From assembly GCA_964632995.1 (NCBI GenBank), contig CAZWDL010000004.1, positions 46,431 to 110,430 of the forward strand: a stretch of 64,000 bases of DNA, written 5' to 3'. Source of the DNA: CAZWDL01 sp964632995 (GTDB lineage: Bacteria > Bacteroidota > Bacteroidia > Chitinophagales > Saprospiraceae). The notes under the pieces were generated by a model that saw nothing but the letters and a program-made list of their open reading frames with translations, did not search any database and was not told where the DNA came from. Shown piece after piece: positions 1 to 9,611 of the stretch (position 1 is its first letter; each line of letters begins with the position of its first letter). A program made the position numbers and the translations under genes.

Positions 1-148
1 GATCCCTTTGTAATTCTCTTTCCGCCATTAGTTCGCGGCGGAATTCGTCATCGGCGACAATGCGGTCTTCCACCCGGCGACGCGTTTCTTCGTCGAGTTT
101 ACCGGAAACGTAGGCGCGTATCAGATCTCTGTCTTTACCTGAAATCAT
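1..148 (-). CDS. N-terminal fragment of an anti-sigma-factor-like protein (cut by window edge)
   Basis: The gene starts at 148 and runs off the left edge, leaving about 49 residues. The visible part is highly charged (MISGKDRDLIRAYVSGKL, then Glu/Arg-rich helices with a DDEFRREL segment). This resembles the short helical N-termini of Bacteroidota anti-sigma and similar regulatory membrane proteins, where a segment of the type 'Y..G.L..ee....e..i..D.efr.el' precedes a transmembrane helix. No zinc-binding His/Cys is visible. The assignment rests on pattern only; the remainder of the protein lies outside the window. Confidence 0.45.
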   Translation of the reverse strand, partial: MISGKDRDLIRAYVSGKLDEETRRRVEDRIVADDEFRRELMAERELQRD

Positions 149-327
149 GATGTGATGGTTTTCTGTTTAACGCAACGACAGGGAGCCTGTTCAGCTGTCT
201 TAATAGCGACCATACACGGGTAAAGGTTTTCCAAATCGAAAATTAAGGGTAAATTGCGGGAATGTTTTGTAAAACGGTAATTTCACCTGTTTCCATGGAA
301 AGTTGCCGTCTTCTAATTGGGTGTAGT

Positions 328-1443
328 ATGAAAATGAGATTATTATTTGTGTTTGCGCTGTTAGCCCTGGTCGCCTGTAGCGGTCCCCGGGAAGCGTATA
401 ATTTTGAACTGGAAGGGCAAAAAGCCAAAAACGTCGTGCTGATGATCGGTGACGGTATGGGGTTGACCCAGGTTTCCGCCGCGATGTTTTCCAATAATAA
501 GAGTCTGGCGATGGAAGGTTTTCCGGTCACCGGACTCCAAAAGACGCACTGTTATGACGATCTAATCACCGACTCCGGCGCCGGGGCGACCGCTATGGCC
601 TGTGGAGTAAAAACATTCAAATTTGCCGTTGGTGTCAATCACGATACGGTAGCCTGCAAATCTATTCTCGAAGAAGCAGAAGAACGCGGGATGGCCACTG
701 GACTGGTAGCGACCTCAACCATCGTTCATGCTACGCCGGCCGCCTTTATCGCGCATCAGCCGATGCGCGCTTTCCACGAAGCTATTGCTGCTGATTTTAT
801 GGACACTGAGATCGATTATTTCGTGGGGGGTGGTCGAAATTATTTCAACAAGCGACAGGACAACCGCGATCTCATCCTGGAGTTGAAGCAGAACGGCTAT
901 CATATTTCAGATTTTCAACAAGAGCCACTGGAAGCTGTTATCCTTAACGGTTCCACGAATTTCGGTTACTTTACCAGCGATAAAGATCCCATCAGTAGAG
1001 CATTGGGAAGAAGATATCTGCCCTTCGCCAGTGAATTCGGCCTTCACTTTTTAAACAATCGCAGTCGCGAAGGTTTTTTCATGATGATCGAAGGTTCTCA
1101 GATCGACTGGGCCGGCCACTCTAACGACGCAGAACAAATGATCCGGGAAACACTGGATTTTGATGGCGCTGTAGAAAAGGTGCTGAAGTACGCCCAACGT
1201 AAAGGTGATACTCTGGTTATCGTCACCGCCGACCACGAAACAGGTGGCATGGCAATACAGCCGGGCTCCGTTAAAGGAGAACTGAATATCGCTTTTACCA
1301 CCAATGAACATACGCCAACTATGGTGCCCGTCTTTGCCTACGGCCCCGGTGCGGAACTGTTCAGCGGGATCTACGACAATACGGAAATTTATCACAAAAT
1401 GCGAAAAGCCCTGGGCTGGACCGGGGAAGAAGAGGAAAAGTGA
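328..1443 (+). CDS. Alkaline phosphatase (PhoA superfamily), lipoprotein
   Basis: A 371-residue secreted phosphomonoesterase that should release inorganic phosphate from organic esters at the cell envelope. The start at 328 was chosen over 262 because it gives a clean lipoprotein signal (MKMRLLFVFALLALVAC, lipid-modified Cys17); the upstream extension looks non-coding. Family motifs are visible: MIGDGMG with metal-binding Asp42, TDSGAGATA with nucleophile Ser83, and the late metal ligands in TADHETGG. It is followed by an unrelated small membrane protein about 90 bp on, so it is probably its own transcription unit. A second phosphatase of a different fold (PhoD-like) lies 1.4 kb downstream. 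No Pho-box-like element was recognised. Family assignment is secure; substrate range is not. Confidence 0.9.
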   Translation: MKMRLLFVFALLALVACSGPREAYNFELEGQKAKNVVLMIGDGMGLTQVSAAMFSNNKSLAMEGFPVTGLQKTHCYDDLITDSGAGATAMACGVKTFKFAVGVNHDTVACKSILEEAEERGMATGLVATSTIVHATPAAFIAHQPMRAFHEAIAADFMDTEIDYFVGGGRNYFNKRQDNRDLILELKQNGYHISDFQQEPLEAVILNGSTNFGYFTSDKDPISRALGRRYLPFASEFGLHFLNNRSREGFFMMIEGSQIDWAGHSNDAEQMIRETLDFDGAVEKVLKYAQRKGDTLVIVTADHETGGMAIQPGSVKGELNIAFTTNEHTPTMVPVFAYGPGAELFSGIYDNTEIYHKMRKALGWTGEEEEK

Positions 1444-1536
1444 TAAGTGGATAAACGAAAAGGTAAAAAGAAAAAATTTCGATGAAGGCACTAGTACCTT
1501 CCCTGGTAAGAGCCTATCCACCTAAAAGCGCTACTT

Positions 1537-2052
1537 ATGGAAAATGTACTCTTTAGAGAACAACAGGCCTTTCGTCAGACCTGGATGTGGCTGCTTTTGC
1601 TCAGCGCACTGGGATCGTTGACCTGGGGGGTCATACAGCAGGTTATTCTTGGTGACCCCTGGGGTGATAATCCTATGCCCGACTGGGCGCTGTTGCTCAC
1701 CTGGGCCCTGATGATCGCCCTCAACTGGATGATGGCGGTCGCCCGGCTGGATGTACGGATTTCTACCGAACGCATCCGCTTCCGTTTTTATCCTTTTCAC
1801 TTGCAGCATCGCGAAATATTCTGGGAAGAGGTCGAAAAGGCCGCTCTCAAAACCTACAGCCCCTTACGCGAATACGGCGGCTGGGGCATCCGCTGGGGCA
1901 GAAAAGGAAAAGCCTTTAACGTCGCCGGCCGGGACGGCCTGCAGTTGGAACTTACCGAAGGACGCCGGCTGTTGCTGGGAACTCAAAAACGGGAAGAGCT
2001 GGAAGAAGCAATGGCTTACCTCTACGAAGAGTCCATTGTCCGTCCGGACTGA
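1537..2052 (+). CDS. Membrane protein with two TM helices and a PH-like domain (DUF6141-like)
   Basis: A 171-residue protein. Two hydrophobic helices (about residues 17-38 and 49-66) are joined by a short loop. A soluble domain follows, with alternating beta-strand character and the segment GGWGIRWGRKGKAFNVAG. This layout, two TM segments followed by a strand-rich domain with a 'GGWGIR' turn, resembles bacterial PH-like membrane proteins such as DUF6141. The function of the family is unknown to me. It stands between two phosphatase genes but shows no overlap or coupling with them. The family name is from memory and should be treated as tentative. Confidence 0.6.
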   Translation: MENVLFREQQAFRQTWMWLLLLSALGSLTWGVIQQVILGDPWGDNPMPDWALLLTWALMIALNWMMAVARLDVRISTERIRFRFYPFHLQHREIFWEEVEKAALKTYSPLREYGGWGIRWGRKGKAFNVAGRDGLQLELTEGRRLLLGTQKREELEEAMAYLYEESIVRPD

Positions 2053-2313
2053 TGAAGCCTTCCTTATTGTTCTTTACCCCATAGCTCGATAAGCCCCTTA
2101 CCTTAAGAAAACAGATGGACAAAACCAGGTTCCATCAAGTCTCCCTTGTTTCCGGGCTGAAGCATCTCTCCTTTACACAGCTCCGGAGAGTGCCCTCTTT
2201 CAAGTATTCAAAAAAGAGGAGTACTTTAGTAGGTCTTCAGCTGTCAAGTTTGGCCGCTGTTTTTTAGCTTTACCCCCGTACTTTACGATAACTATAACTT
2301 AATCACATAACCT

Positions 2314-2721
2314 ATGAATCTCATTAAAAATCTGTTTGTATTGCTGATGGTCACGCTGTTGGCAGTTGCTTGTTCGACTTCCAAAAAAGCCGCGGAAGCC
2401 GCCAACCCTGCAGGCCCCGCCGGCATCTGGGCCACTACCGTTGTTGGAACACCAATGGGGGATGTCGATGCCGAAATGGTGCTCATGGAGGAAGGAGATG
2501 CCTTAAAAGGCTACGTCGTAAGCAATGGTGAACGCATGGAACTGCGCAATGTCAAAGTGGAAGGAGAAAAAGTATCGGCTTCTTTCTTTTCTCAAGCGGT
2601 AGGCAGCGATATCTTTATGGATGTGACTTACAAATCGGATACCGATACCCTGGAAGGATGGGTCATGGACAGCTACCGGATTAAAGGCGAACGGAAAGCG
2701 CAAGACGGTAAGGGAATGTAA
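2314..2721 (+). CDS. Small hypothetical lipoprotein
   Basis: A 135-residue secreted protein. The signal MNLIKNLFVLLMVTLLAVAC ends in a lipobox Cys20. An Ala/Pro-rich linker (AAEAANPAGPAG) follows, then about 95 residues of alternating strands (GIWATTVVGTP, LKGYVV, VSASFF, LEGWVM). The strand pattern suggests a small beta-barrel or lipocalin-like sensor domain, as seen in many Bacteroidota lipoproteins that carry a 'G.W......P.G' start. No catalytic motif is apparent. About 260 bp of featureless DNA precede it and the PhoD-like gene follows after 72 bp. Function unknown. Confidence 0.7.
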   Translation: MNLIKNLFVLLMVTLLAVACSTSKKAAEAANPAGPAGIWATTVVGTPMGDVDAEMVLMEEGDALKGYVVSNGERMELRNVKVEGEKVSASFFSQAVGSDIFMDVTYKSDTDTLEGWVMDSYRIKGERKAQDGKGM

Positions 2722-2793
2722 GGATTTTTGTAAAAGAATCGTCCTCAGAGCAGCATACGCCATTCAGGAGTATAACTTTTAATTTTAATTGTC

Positions 2794-4449
2794 ATGACAG
2801 CGCGTGCTGCTCTTTTCTTTCTCCTGTGTTGTTCGCTGGCTTTTCTCTTCCTTTCGGTAAATGCGTATGCTCAGGAAAACCTGCATCCCCGTGAAGGCGA
2901 AAGGTTCAGCCGCGACGATGAAAACTGGTACGCCCGCGAATGGGGCATCACCAAATATCTGATCGCTGCAGCAGAGGGGGATCCCGTCCTTGCTATCCGG
3001 GAGGCGACCCGGCGGGAAGGCGATCGCGAAGCTGATTTTGTACGCTCCGCAGCCTATGCCCAAACTGACCAAATCGACAGCGCGCTGTTCTTTGTGCGCG
3101 CCGCCCTGGAAAAAGGCCTGCCCGTCAGCCGCTACCAGGCGGGACCTTCCGAATTGCTGGGTAAACTAACAAGCCATACCGCTTTCAGTAAACTGCTTGC
3201 CAAATACGGGGCCGGCCCTCTTGTTCACGGCCCCCGGCTGGGCCATGTGCAGGATACTTCTGTAGCAGTCTGGCTGCGTACCGATAGTAGCCGGCAGCTG
3301 CAATTGGAAATCAGTCGCTTCGAGGATTTTCGGGAGCGCAGCACTTCGACAATAGTCCGCACACAGCCTGAGCGGGAGTTTACTGCCAGGCTAAGGATGG
3401 AAGGCCTCAAGCCTGCCCAGACCTACTACTACCGCATTCGTATCGGCTTCCAGGCAGCCAGTGAGACCTATTCCTTCCAGACAATGCCGCCGAGCGCCGA
3501 GCCCGCTCGCTTTTCCATTGCCTTCGGTGGTGGAGCGGCTTTTATTCCCTGGCATCGCAGGATGTGGTCGACCCTCGCTGAACAGGAACTCTCCGCCTTC
3601 CTCTTCCTGGGCGATAACGTGTACATCGATTATCCCGAGCGAACTTATATACAGCAGTACTGCTACTATCGCCGGCAGTCAGAGCCTCGCTTTCGCGAAA
3701 TGACGGCCACGACTCCCACCTACGCCATCTGGGATGACCACGATTTCGGCAAGAACGACAGTTACGGCGGTCCTCATCCGGATACCCCCGCCTGGAAGCG
3801 GGAGGTATGGCGTACCTTCAAAAATCAGTGGGCGAATCCATACTATGGCGGTGGCAAGACGCAACCCGGCGTCTGGACTGACTTCCGCATTGCCGATGTC
3901 GACTTTTTCCTGCTCGACGGCCGCTACTACCGTGAACCTTCCTTTGTAAAAGACAGCACCGGCCCGCCACCTTCCATGCTGGGACCGGCCCAACTGGCCT
4001 GGCTGAAAGAAAAACTCCTACAGTCTGACGCCACTTTCAAAGTGATCGCCTCACCGGTTCCCTGGTCCTTCGGCGCCAAAGGCGTGATGGAGGGCCGCTA
4101 CGATACCTGGCGCGGTTACGCGCCCGAGCGGCAGGAATTTTTTGACTTCCTTACGGAAAATGAGATCAAGGGCGTCGTCCTCTTATCCGCCGACCGTCAC
4201 CGATCCGATCTCTGGCGCATTGAACGCCCCGGCGATTATCCACTTTATGAATTCGAAAGCTCCAAGCTAACCAATACACATACCCACGGTATCATGCCGG
4301 GTAGCGAATTCGGCTATAACGAAAAATGCAGCTTCGGCAAACTGATCTTCGATACCGCTCAGTCCGATCCCACACTGACCTACGAAATCTGGAATATCGA
4401 TGGAGAACAGGTCTTCCAGTATCAGCTGCGGCGTAGCCAGGTGGAGTAG
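2794..4449 (+). CDS. PhoD-like alkaline phosphatase (calcineurin-like metallophosphatase)
   Basis: A 551-residue secreted metallophosphoesterase. The signal peptide ends near AYA-QEN (residue 26). Residues about 30-150 form an unassigned helical region. A fibronectin-like PhoD N-terminal domain follows (HGPRLGHV...AVWLRTD...YYYRI), then the phosphatase core. Metal-binding motifs are visible: LGDNVYID near residue 272, WDDHDFG near 314, and the late histidines in SADRHR near 465. The length is within the usual PhoD range once the extra N-terminal helical domain is counted. The product should hydrolyse phosphomono- or phosphodiesters outside the cytoplasm. With the PhoA-like lipoprotein upstream it suggests phosphate scavenging, though no shared promoter is evident. 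Confidence 0.88.
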   Translation: MTARAALFFLLCCSLAFLFLSVNAYAQENLHPREGERFSRDDENWYAREWGITKYLIAAAEGDPVLAIREATRREGDREADFVRSAAYAQTDQIDSALFFVRAALEKGLPVSRYQAGPSELLGKLTSHTAFSKLLAKYGAGPLVHGPRLGHVQDTSVAVWLRTDSSRQLQLEISRFEDFRERSTSTIVRTQPEREFTARLRMEGLKPAQTYYYRIRIGFQAASETYSFQTMPPSAEPARFSIAFGGGAAFIPWHRRMWSTLAEQELSAFLFLGDNVYIDYPERTYIQQYCYYRRQSEPRFREMTATTPTYAIWDDHDFGKNDSYGGPHPDTPAWKREVWRTFKNQWANPYYGGGKTQPGVWTDFRIADVDFFLLDGRYYREPSFVKDSTGPPPSMLGPAQLAWLKEKLLQSDATFKVIASPVPWSFGAKGVMEGRYDTWRGYAPERQEFFDFLTENEIKGVVLLSADRHRSDLWRIERPGDYPLYEFESSKLTNTHTHGIMPGSEFGYNEKCSFGKLIFDTAQSDPTLTYEIWNIDGEQVFQYQLRRSQVE

Positions 4450-4551
4450 GCAGTCGGCAGTCGGCGGGGCAGGTCAAAGCGACCCGGCGCGCAGTTTCTA
4501 TATCCGCTCATTATTTCTTATTTTGCTACTCATACCTATCTAAGCAAAACA

Positions 4552-7296
4552 ATGAAATCATTACTCAGCACTCTCCAATTCTTACTGATGCTAACCGGAG
4601 CTATCTCCGCCCAATCGCTTGCCGTAGGCGAGTTGCGCTGCGAGTACCATAACGACCCCTTCGGCATTGACGTTTTACGGCCCCGCCTGAGCTGGCAGCT
4701 GCAAAGCGATGGCCGCGATGTCGTGCAAATGGCCTATCATATCCGTGCGGCGGAAGCCCCGGAAGACCTGGAAAAAGGACGGCGCCTGCTCTGGGACTCC
4801 GGCAGGATCAACGCCAGCCAGTCGATTTATGTCCCCTATGGAGGTCCTTCCCTTAGCTCCCGCCAACGCGTTTACTGGCAGGTGCGCGTGTGGGATAACC
4901 ACGGCAACGACTCGGGCTGGAGCGAGCCCGCCTGGTGGGAGATGGGCCTGCTGGAGCCCGCCGACTGGCAGGCGCAGTGGATAGAACCGGACTGGGAGGT
5001 CGATACCAGCGAATCGCCGCCCAGCCCCATGCTGCGCAGGGAATTTAACCTGTCAAAATCTATCATTTCGGCTCGCCTGTACATAACTTCCCACGGCCTA
5101 TACGAAGCGCAGGTGAACGGACAGCGCGTCGGCGATCAGGTGTTTACCCCCGGCTGGACGAGCTACAACAAGAGGCTGCAGTATCAAACCTACGACGTCA
5201 CCGAGCTGCTGCAACGCGGCGACAACGCCATCGGCGTAAGACTGGGCGACGGCTGGTACCGCGGATGGATCGGCTGGAGCTTTCAGCGCAATTACTATGG
5301 CAAACGCCTCGGACTGCTCGCCCAGCTCGAAGTGACCTACCGGGACGGCAGCCGGGCCATCATCACTTCCGATGATCAGTGGCGGGTCGCCACCGGTCCC
5401 ATTCGCCTGTCCGATATCTATAATGGAGAGCAATACGATGCCCGTCTGGAACAAGCCGGCTGGGCTACCGCCGGCTTCGAGGGAAAAGACTGGGCGTCCG
5501 TCCGAGTGGCGGATCACCTGAAAGACCACCTACTGGCGCCTATCGGCCCGCCCGTACGCAAAACCCAGGAGCTGCAACCCGTACAGATATTCGAAACACC
5601 GGCGGGAGAAACTGTGGTGGACTTCGGTCAGAATATGGTCGGATGGGTGCGACTGCGCGTCGAGGGAAAAGCCGGCACCACCATCACCCTGCAACACGCC
5701 GAAGTGCTGGATAAGGAAGGTAATTTCTATACCGAGAATCTTCGCTCTGCCGATCAGAAAGTAATTTATACCCTAAAAGGCGGCGGCGAAGAGATTTACG
5801 AACCTCATTTCACCTTCTTTGGCTTCCGCTACGTTAAAGTGGATGGCTGGTCCGGCGAATTGACGCCCGCCAATCTGACCGGGGTGGTCATTCATTCCGA
5901 TATGGATCCCGCCGGCTCCTTTGAATGCTCTAACGAGCTAATCAACCAGCTGCAGCAAAATATTCGCTGGGGACAGCGCGGCAACTTCCTGGACGTACCC
6001 ACCGACTGCCCGCAGCGCGACGAACGCATGGGCTGGACCGGTGACGCCCAGGCCTTCGCCCGGACGGCCGCCTTCAATTTCCACGTCGCCGGCTTCTTCC
6101 GCAAATGGCTCGCCGACCTGGAAGCCGACCAGCGCGATGATGGCGCCGTGCCCCACGTCATTCCCCACGTGCTCGGCAAAGATCACTACGCTTCCGCCGG
6201 CTGGGCCGACGCCGTCACCATCGTACCCTGGAATATGTACCTCGTGTACGGCGATACGGCTTTCCTGAAAAAGCAGTACGACAGCATGAAAGCCTGGGTG
6301 GGCCATATGGAGCAAGCCGCCGGAGAAGAGGTCCTTTGGAATACCGGCTTCCACTTTGGAGACTGGCTATTCTACAGCATAAAGGATGATCGCGACGGCC
6401 TCTCGGCCATCACCGATAAATACCTCATTGCCCAGGCTTTCTTCGTTCATTCCGCCGATCTGCTCCGGCAGTCGGCCGAAGTGCTGGGGAAAGCCACCGA
6501 TGCGGCTTACTACCGCGGCCTGGCCCGCCGCGCCCGCGTCGCCTTTCAGGACGAATTCGTCACGGCCAACGGTCGCCTGATCTCAGGCACACAGACCGCT
6601 TACGTGCTCGCCCTGTCCTTCGATCTGCTTCCCGAAGCCCTGCGTCCGCAGGCCGCTCAGCGCCTGGCCGACAATGTGCGTAGTTACGGGCACCTGACCA
6701 CCGGCTTCCTCGGCACCCCCTATCTCTGTCACGTGCTGACCGACTACGGCTACGAAGACCTGGCCTTCCAACTGTTGGAACGCACCAAGTACCCCAGCTG
6801 GCTTTACCCCGTCACGCGCGGCGCCACCACCATCTGGGAGCGTTGGGACGGCATCCGGACAGACAGTAGCTTTCAGGAAGCGAGCATGAACTCTTTTAAC
6901 CACTATGCTTATGGCGCTATCGGCGACTGGCTGTACCGCCGTGTAGCCGGTATCGATCTGGATAAGGAACAAGCGGGGTACAAACACATCTGGTTGCGGC
7001 CCCTGCCCGGCGGCGAACTGACTTATGCCCGCGCATCTCACGAGAGTCCCTACGGCAAGGTTGCTTCCGGCTGGAAATTATCAGAGAACCGCCTGGAAGT
7101 ATCCGTGACTATTCCACCGAACACTACGGCTACCCTCCGTTTGCCCGGCGCCGCCGGAGCGGAAGTTCAAACGGATCCGGAACAGCAGGAAACCTCCCCC
7201 GGTACCGGTAAAAGCCGGACGGAAGGGGCGGACCTGCTGCTGAATCTGGGATCGGGCCGTTACCGCTTCACGTATCCATGGAAAAAGAAAATGTAG
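4552..7296 (+). CDS. Alpha-L-rhamnosidase, GH78
   Basis: A 914-residue secreted glycoside hydrolase that should cleave terminal alpha-L-rhamnose from plant or algal glycans. The signal peptide ends at ISA-QSL (residue 20). Order of parts: an N-terminal beta domain (LAVGELRCEY...PRLSWQL, typical of bacterial rhamnosidases), jelly-roll carbohydrate-binding domains (AQWIEP...RLYITSHGLYEAQVNG), then the (alpha/alpha)6 catalytic barrel. The GH78 acidic cluster DVPTDCPQRDERMGW is at about residues 484-498 and the later catalytic Glu region TTIWERWDG at about 760; both are intact. A C-terminal beta domain ends the protein. Length is normal for the family. The rhamnose-breakdown genes at 30.3-35.8 kb would take up its product, which supports rhamnose as the released sugar. 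Confidence 0.92.
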   Translation: MKSLLSTLQFLLMLTGAISAQSLAVGELRCEYHNDPFGIDVLRPRLSWQLQSDGRDVVQMAYHIRAAEAPEDLEKGRRLLWDSGRINASQSIYVPYGGPSLSSRQRVYWQVRVWDNHGNDSGWSEPAWWEMGLLEPADWQAQWIEPDWEVDTSESPPSPMLRREFNLSKSIISARLYITSHGLYEAQVNGQRVGDQVFTPGWTSYNKRLQYQTYDVTELLQRGDNAIGVRLGDGWYRGWIGWSFQRNYYGKRLGLLAQLEVTYRDGSRAIITSDDQWRVATGPIRLSDIYNGEQYDARLEQAGWATAGFEGKDWASVRVADHLKDHLLAPIGPPVRKTQELQPVQIFETPAGETVVDFGQNMVGWVRLRVEGKAGTTITLQHAEVLDKEGNFYTENLRSADQKVIYTLKGGGEEIYEPHFTFFGFRYVKVDGWSGELTPANLTGVVIHSDMDPAGSFECSNELINQLQQNIRWGQRGNFLDVPTDCPQRDERMGWTGDAQAFARTAAFNFHVAGFFRKWLADLEADQRDDGAVPHVIPHVLGKDHYASAGWADAVTIVPWNMYLVYGDTAFLKKQYDSMKAWVGHMEQAAGEEVLWNTGFHFGDWLFYSIKDDRDGLSAITDKYLIAQAFFVHSADLLRQSAEVLGKATDAAYYRGLARRARVAFQDEFVTANGRLISGTQTAYVLALSFDLLPEALRPQAAQRLADNVRSYGHLTTGFLGTPYLCHVLTDYGYEDLAFQLLERTKYPSWLYPVTRGATTIWERWDGIRTDSSFQEASMNSFNHYAYGAIGDWLYRRVAGIDLDKEQAGYKHIWLRPLPGGELTYARASHESPYGKVASGWKLSENRLEVSVTIPPNTTATLRLPGAAGAEVQTDPEQQETSPGTGKSRTEGADLLLNLGSGRYRFTYPWKKKM

Positions 7297-7552
7297 CCTT
7301 GAGAACTCCGGTAGGCTTTCAGCCCCTGGGATTACTTGCTAATTTTTAAAATTACGAGTATATTGTACCCCTCAAATATGCAGGAATTGTTCTGTGTTGC
7401 GTTCCTGCTTTGCCTCCCACCCCCCGCAACCGCAGTTAGAATAATTATTTCCGATTTCCATTTGAATTATAGGAACCTTGTCTGGAATCATACTGGTAGT
7501 ATGGCGCCATTGGGTAAAGAGTTTTTACCTCACTAAACTATAAAGACGCTTT

Positions 7553-9556
7553 ATGAACCTTCGCATTTTGCTTTCTTTGCTTTTGCTGATCTGCGGGCTT
7601 GTCGTCGCAAGCGCCGCCCTGCGCCTTCCGCATATCTTCAGTGACCACATGATTTTGCAGCGAGAAAAGCCCATTGCCGTTTGGGGCTGGGCGGATCCCG
7701 GTGCTGCTCTCAGCGTTGAATTTGCCGGGCTGCGCCTCCAAACCCGAGCGAGGGTAGACGGACGCTGGCGACTCACTTTCCCCGCCCAAGCGGCAGGCGG
7801 GCCGCAACAGATGCATATTGTTTGTGGAGAAGAAACCCAAACATTCGGCGATATACTCATCGGCGAAGTATGGCTGGCCGGAGGGCAGTCCAATATGGAA
7901 TGGCCGCTGTACCGGGCGGAGCAGGGAGCGGAGGCGATTCAGGATGCCGATTATCCCGGACTGCGTCTTTTTCACGTTCCCCGAAACCTGGCGGCCACAC
8001 CGCAGAATGACCTGGAAAGCGGCCGCTGGAACCCCTGTACGCCATCTACGGTTCGATATTTTTCTGCTGTCGCCTATTATTTTGCCAGGGAGTTACATTT
8101 GGAGGAGGGCGTACCGGTAGGTATCATTCAAGCTACCTGGGGCGGCTCCACCATCGAGAGCTGGCTGAGTAAAGAGGCGGCGCTCAAACATCCGGCATTG
8201 CGCGAAATAGTAACCCCCCTTGTCGAAAATCCGCCGGATTTTGAGGTCCTTCACAAAGAAAATCGCCGCAATGCGGCCATCCGGGACTCCTTAATGAGGG
8301 GAACCGATCAGCGACTGACTTTAAATGTTCACAAACCAGACTACGACGATACGGCCTGGCCGTCAACTGCGCTGCCGGCGCACTTTGATAAAATTGCCGG
8401 CAGCGGGCATCAGGGCTATATCTGGTTTCGCCGCACTTTCGTACTGAATGAAGAGCAGGCCGGACAAACCGCCGGACTGCACATCGGGCGTATTCAGGGG
8501 TCGGATGTCACCTTTCTCAACGGCAGTAAAATTGGAGAGCGACAGCATTTCGTAGGGCCAAGAGATTATGTCATACCCGCTAATCTTCTCCGGCCCGGCG
8601 AAAACGTCCTGTCCATTCGGGTATTACATACCGGTAAGTCCGGCGGCGGGATCAATGATGGGCCCATCCAAATCGGATGGGCTTCCGATGCGGCCAAAGA
8701 AAAACCTCCTTTATCACTGGATGGGCTCTGGCGATACCACAGTGACATTGAACCCCCTTTCCCTTCCATCGTCCGACTCCAAAACTATCCCGGAGGCATG
8801 TACAATGCCATGATTGCGCCCTGGCGAGGTGTCGGGCTACGCGGGTTTCTCTGGTACCAGGGCGAAAGCAATACCCACCGGGCTTATGCCTACCGGGAGA
8901 TGTTCCCCTTGTTGATCCGGGACTGGCGCCGCCACTGGCGACAAGGTAACCTGCCTTTCCTGTTCGTACAGTTACCCTATTACCGGCAACGCCGGGCAGT
9001 GCCTGTCGAAAGCAACTGGGCCGAACTGCGCGAGGCGCAGCTGTACACGTTACGCAAGCCGGCTACCGGAATGGCGGTCGCCATAGACCTCGGCGACCCG
9101 CGCGATATTCATCCGCGCAGTAAATTCTCCCTCGCGCAGCGCCTCCTGCGCGTCGCGAAAAAAACAGCCTACGGAGAAGATCTGGTGGATACGGGGCCCC
9201 TCTTCCAACGGATGCGCCGTTACGGGAATAGAATCATTTTGTCTTTTACTCATACCGGGGAGGGAGTGGAGTTACACCTGGACGGTGATTCCATGACCGG
9301 CTTTGCCGTGGCCGGCGAAGATCAGCAATTCCACTGGGCCAAGGCCGAGGTGATCTCGGCCAACGAAATCGCCGTTTACAGCGAGGCCGTACCCCAGCCC
9401 GTCGCGGTCCGCTACGCCTGGGCCGACCACCCGGTGATCAGCCTCTTCAATTCGGAGGGCCTCCCGGCAAGTCCCTTCCGCACGGATACCTGGACCTGGA
9501 TTACGCGTAATGGAAAGTACCGTTTTGAATTGCCTGAGAATTTTTTTCCCGATTAA
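7553..9556 (+). CDS. Sialate O-acetylesterase-type SGNH esterase (copy 1)
   Basis: A 667-residue secreted carbohydrate O-acetylesterase. The signal peptide ends near ASA-ALRL. The family hallmark RLPHIFSDHMILQRE opens the mature protein. The catalytic serine is Ser113 in GGQSNMEW, and the Asp-His pair sits in the late DPRDIHPRSK segment. Between them lies a galactose-binding-like jelly roll (about residues 260-400; GYIWFRRTF...GENVLSIRVLHTGKSGGG), an insertion found in this subfamily. It should remove acetyl groups from sugars; the family name reflects sialic acid but many members act on plant or algal glycans. A close relative occurs at 18493-20460. The 256 bp upstream hold no gene I can support. 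Confidence 0.88.
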   Translation: MNLRILLSLLLLICGLVVASAALRLPHIFSDHMILQREKPIAVWGWADPGAALSVEFAGLRLQTRARVDGRWRLTFPAQAAGGPQQMHIVCGEETQTFGDILIGEVWLAGGQSNMEWPLYRAEQGAEAIQDADYPGLRLFHVPRNLAATPQNDLESGRWNPCTPSTVRYFSAVAYYFARELHLEEGVPVGIIQATWGGSTIESWLSKEAALKHPALREIVTPLVENPPDFEVLHKENRRNAAIRDSLMRGTDQRLTLNVHKPDYDDTAWPSTALPAHFDKIAGSGHQGYIWFRRTFVLNEEQAGQTAGLHIGRIQGSDVTFLNGSKIGERQHFVGPRDYVIPANLLRPGENVLSIRVLHTGKSGGGINDGPIQIGWASDAAKEKPPLSLDGLWRYHSDIEPPFPSIVRLQNYPGGMYNAMIAPWRGVGLRGFLWYQGESNTHRAYAYREMFPLLIRDWRRHWRQGNLPFLFVQLPYYRQRRAVPVESNWAELREAQLYTLRKPATGMAVAIDLGDPRDIHPRSKFSLAQRLLRVAKKTAYGEDLVDTGPLFQRMRRYGNRIILSFTHTGEGVELHLDGDSMTGFAVAGEDQQFHWAKAEVISANEIAVYSEAVPQPVAVRYAWADHPVISLFNSEGLPASPFRTDTWTWITRNGKYRFELPENFFPD

Positions 9557-9611
9557 TTATTTATCATTATGTGGGTGGCTTCTGTTAAAAATAGAAGCTC
9601 AGGGGGATGGT

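Noticed and set aside
7336..7536. Small plus-strand open frame of 66 codons in the gap before the first O-acetylesterase
   Set aside because: No domain, low coding character and A/T-rich leader-like sequence; the gap seems to be an ordinary upstream region.
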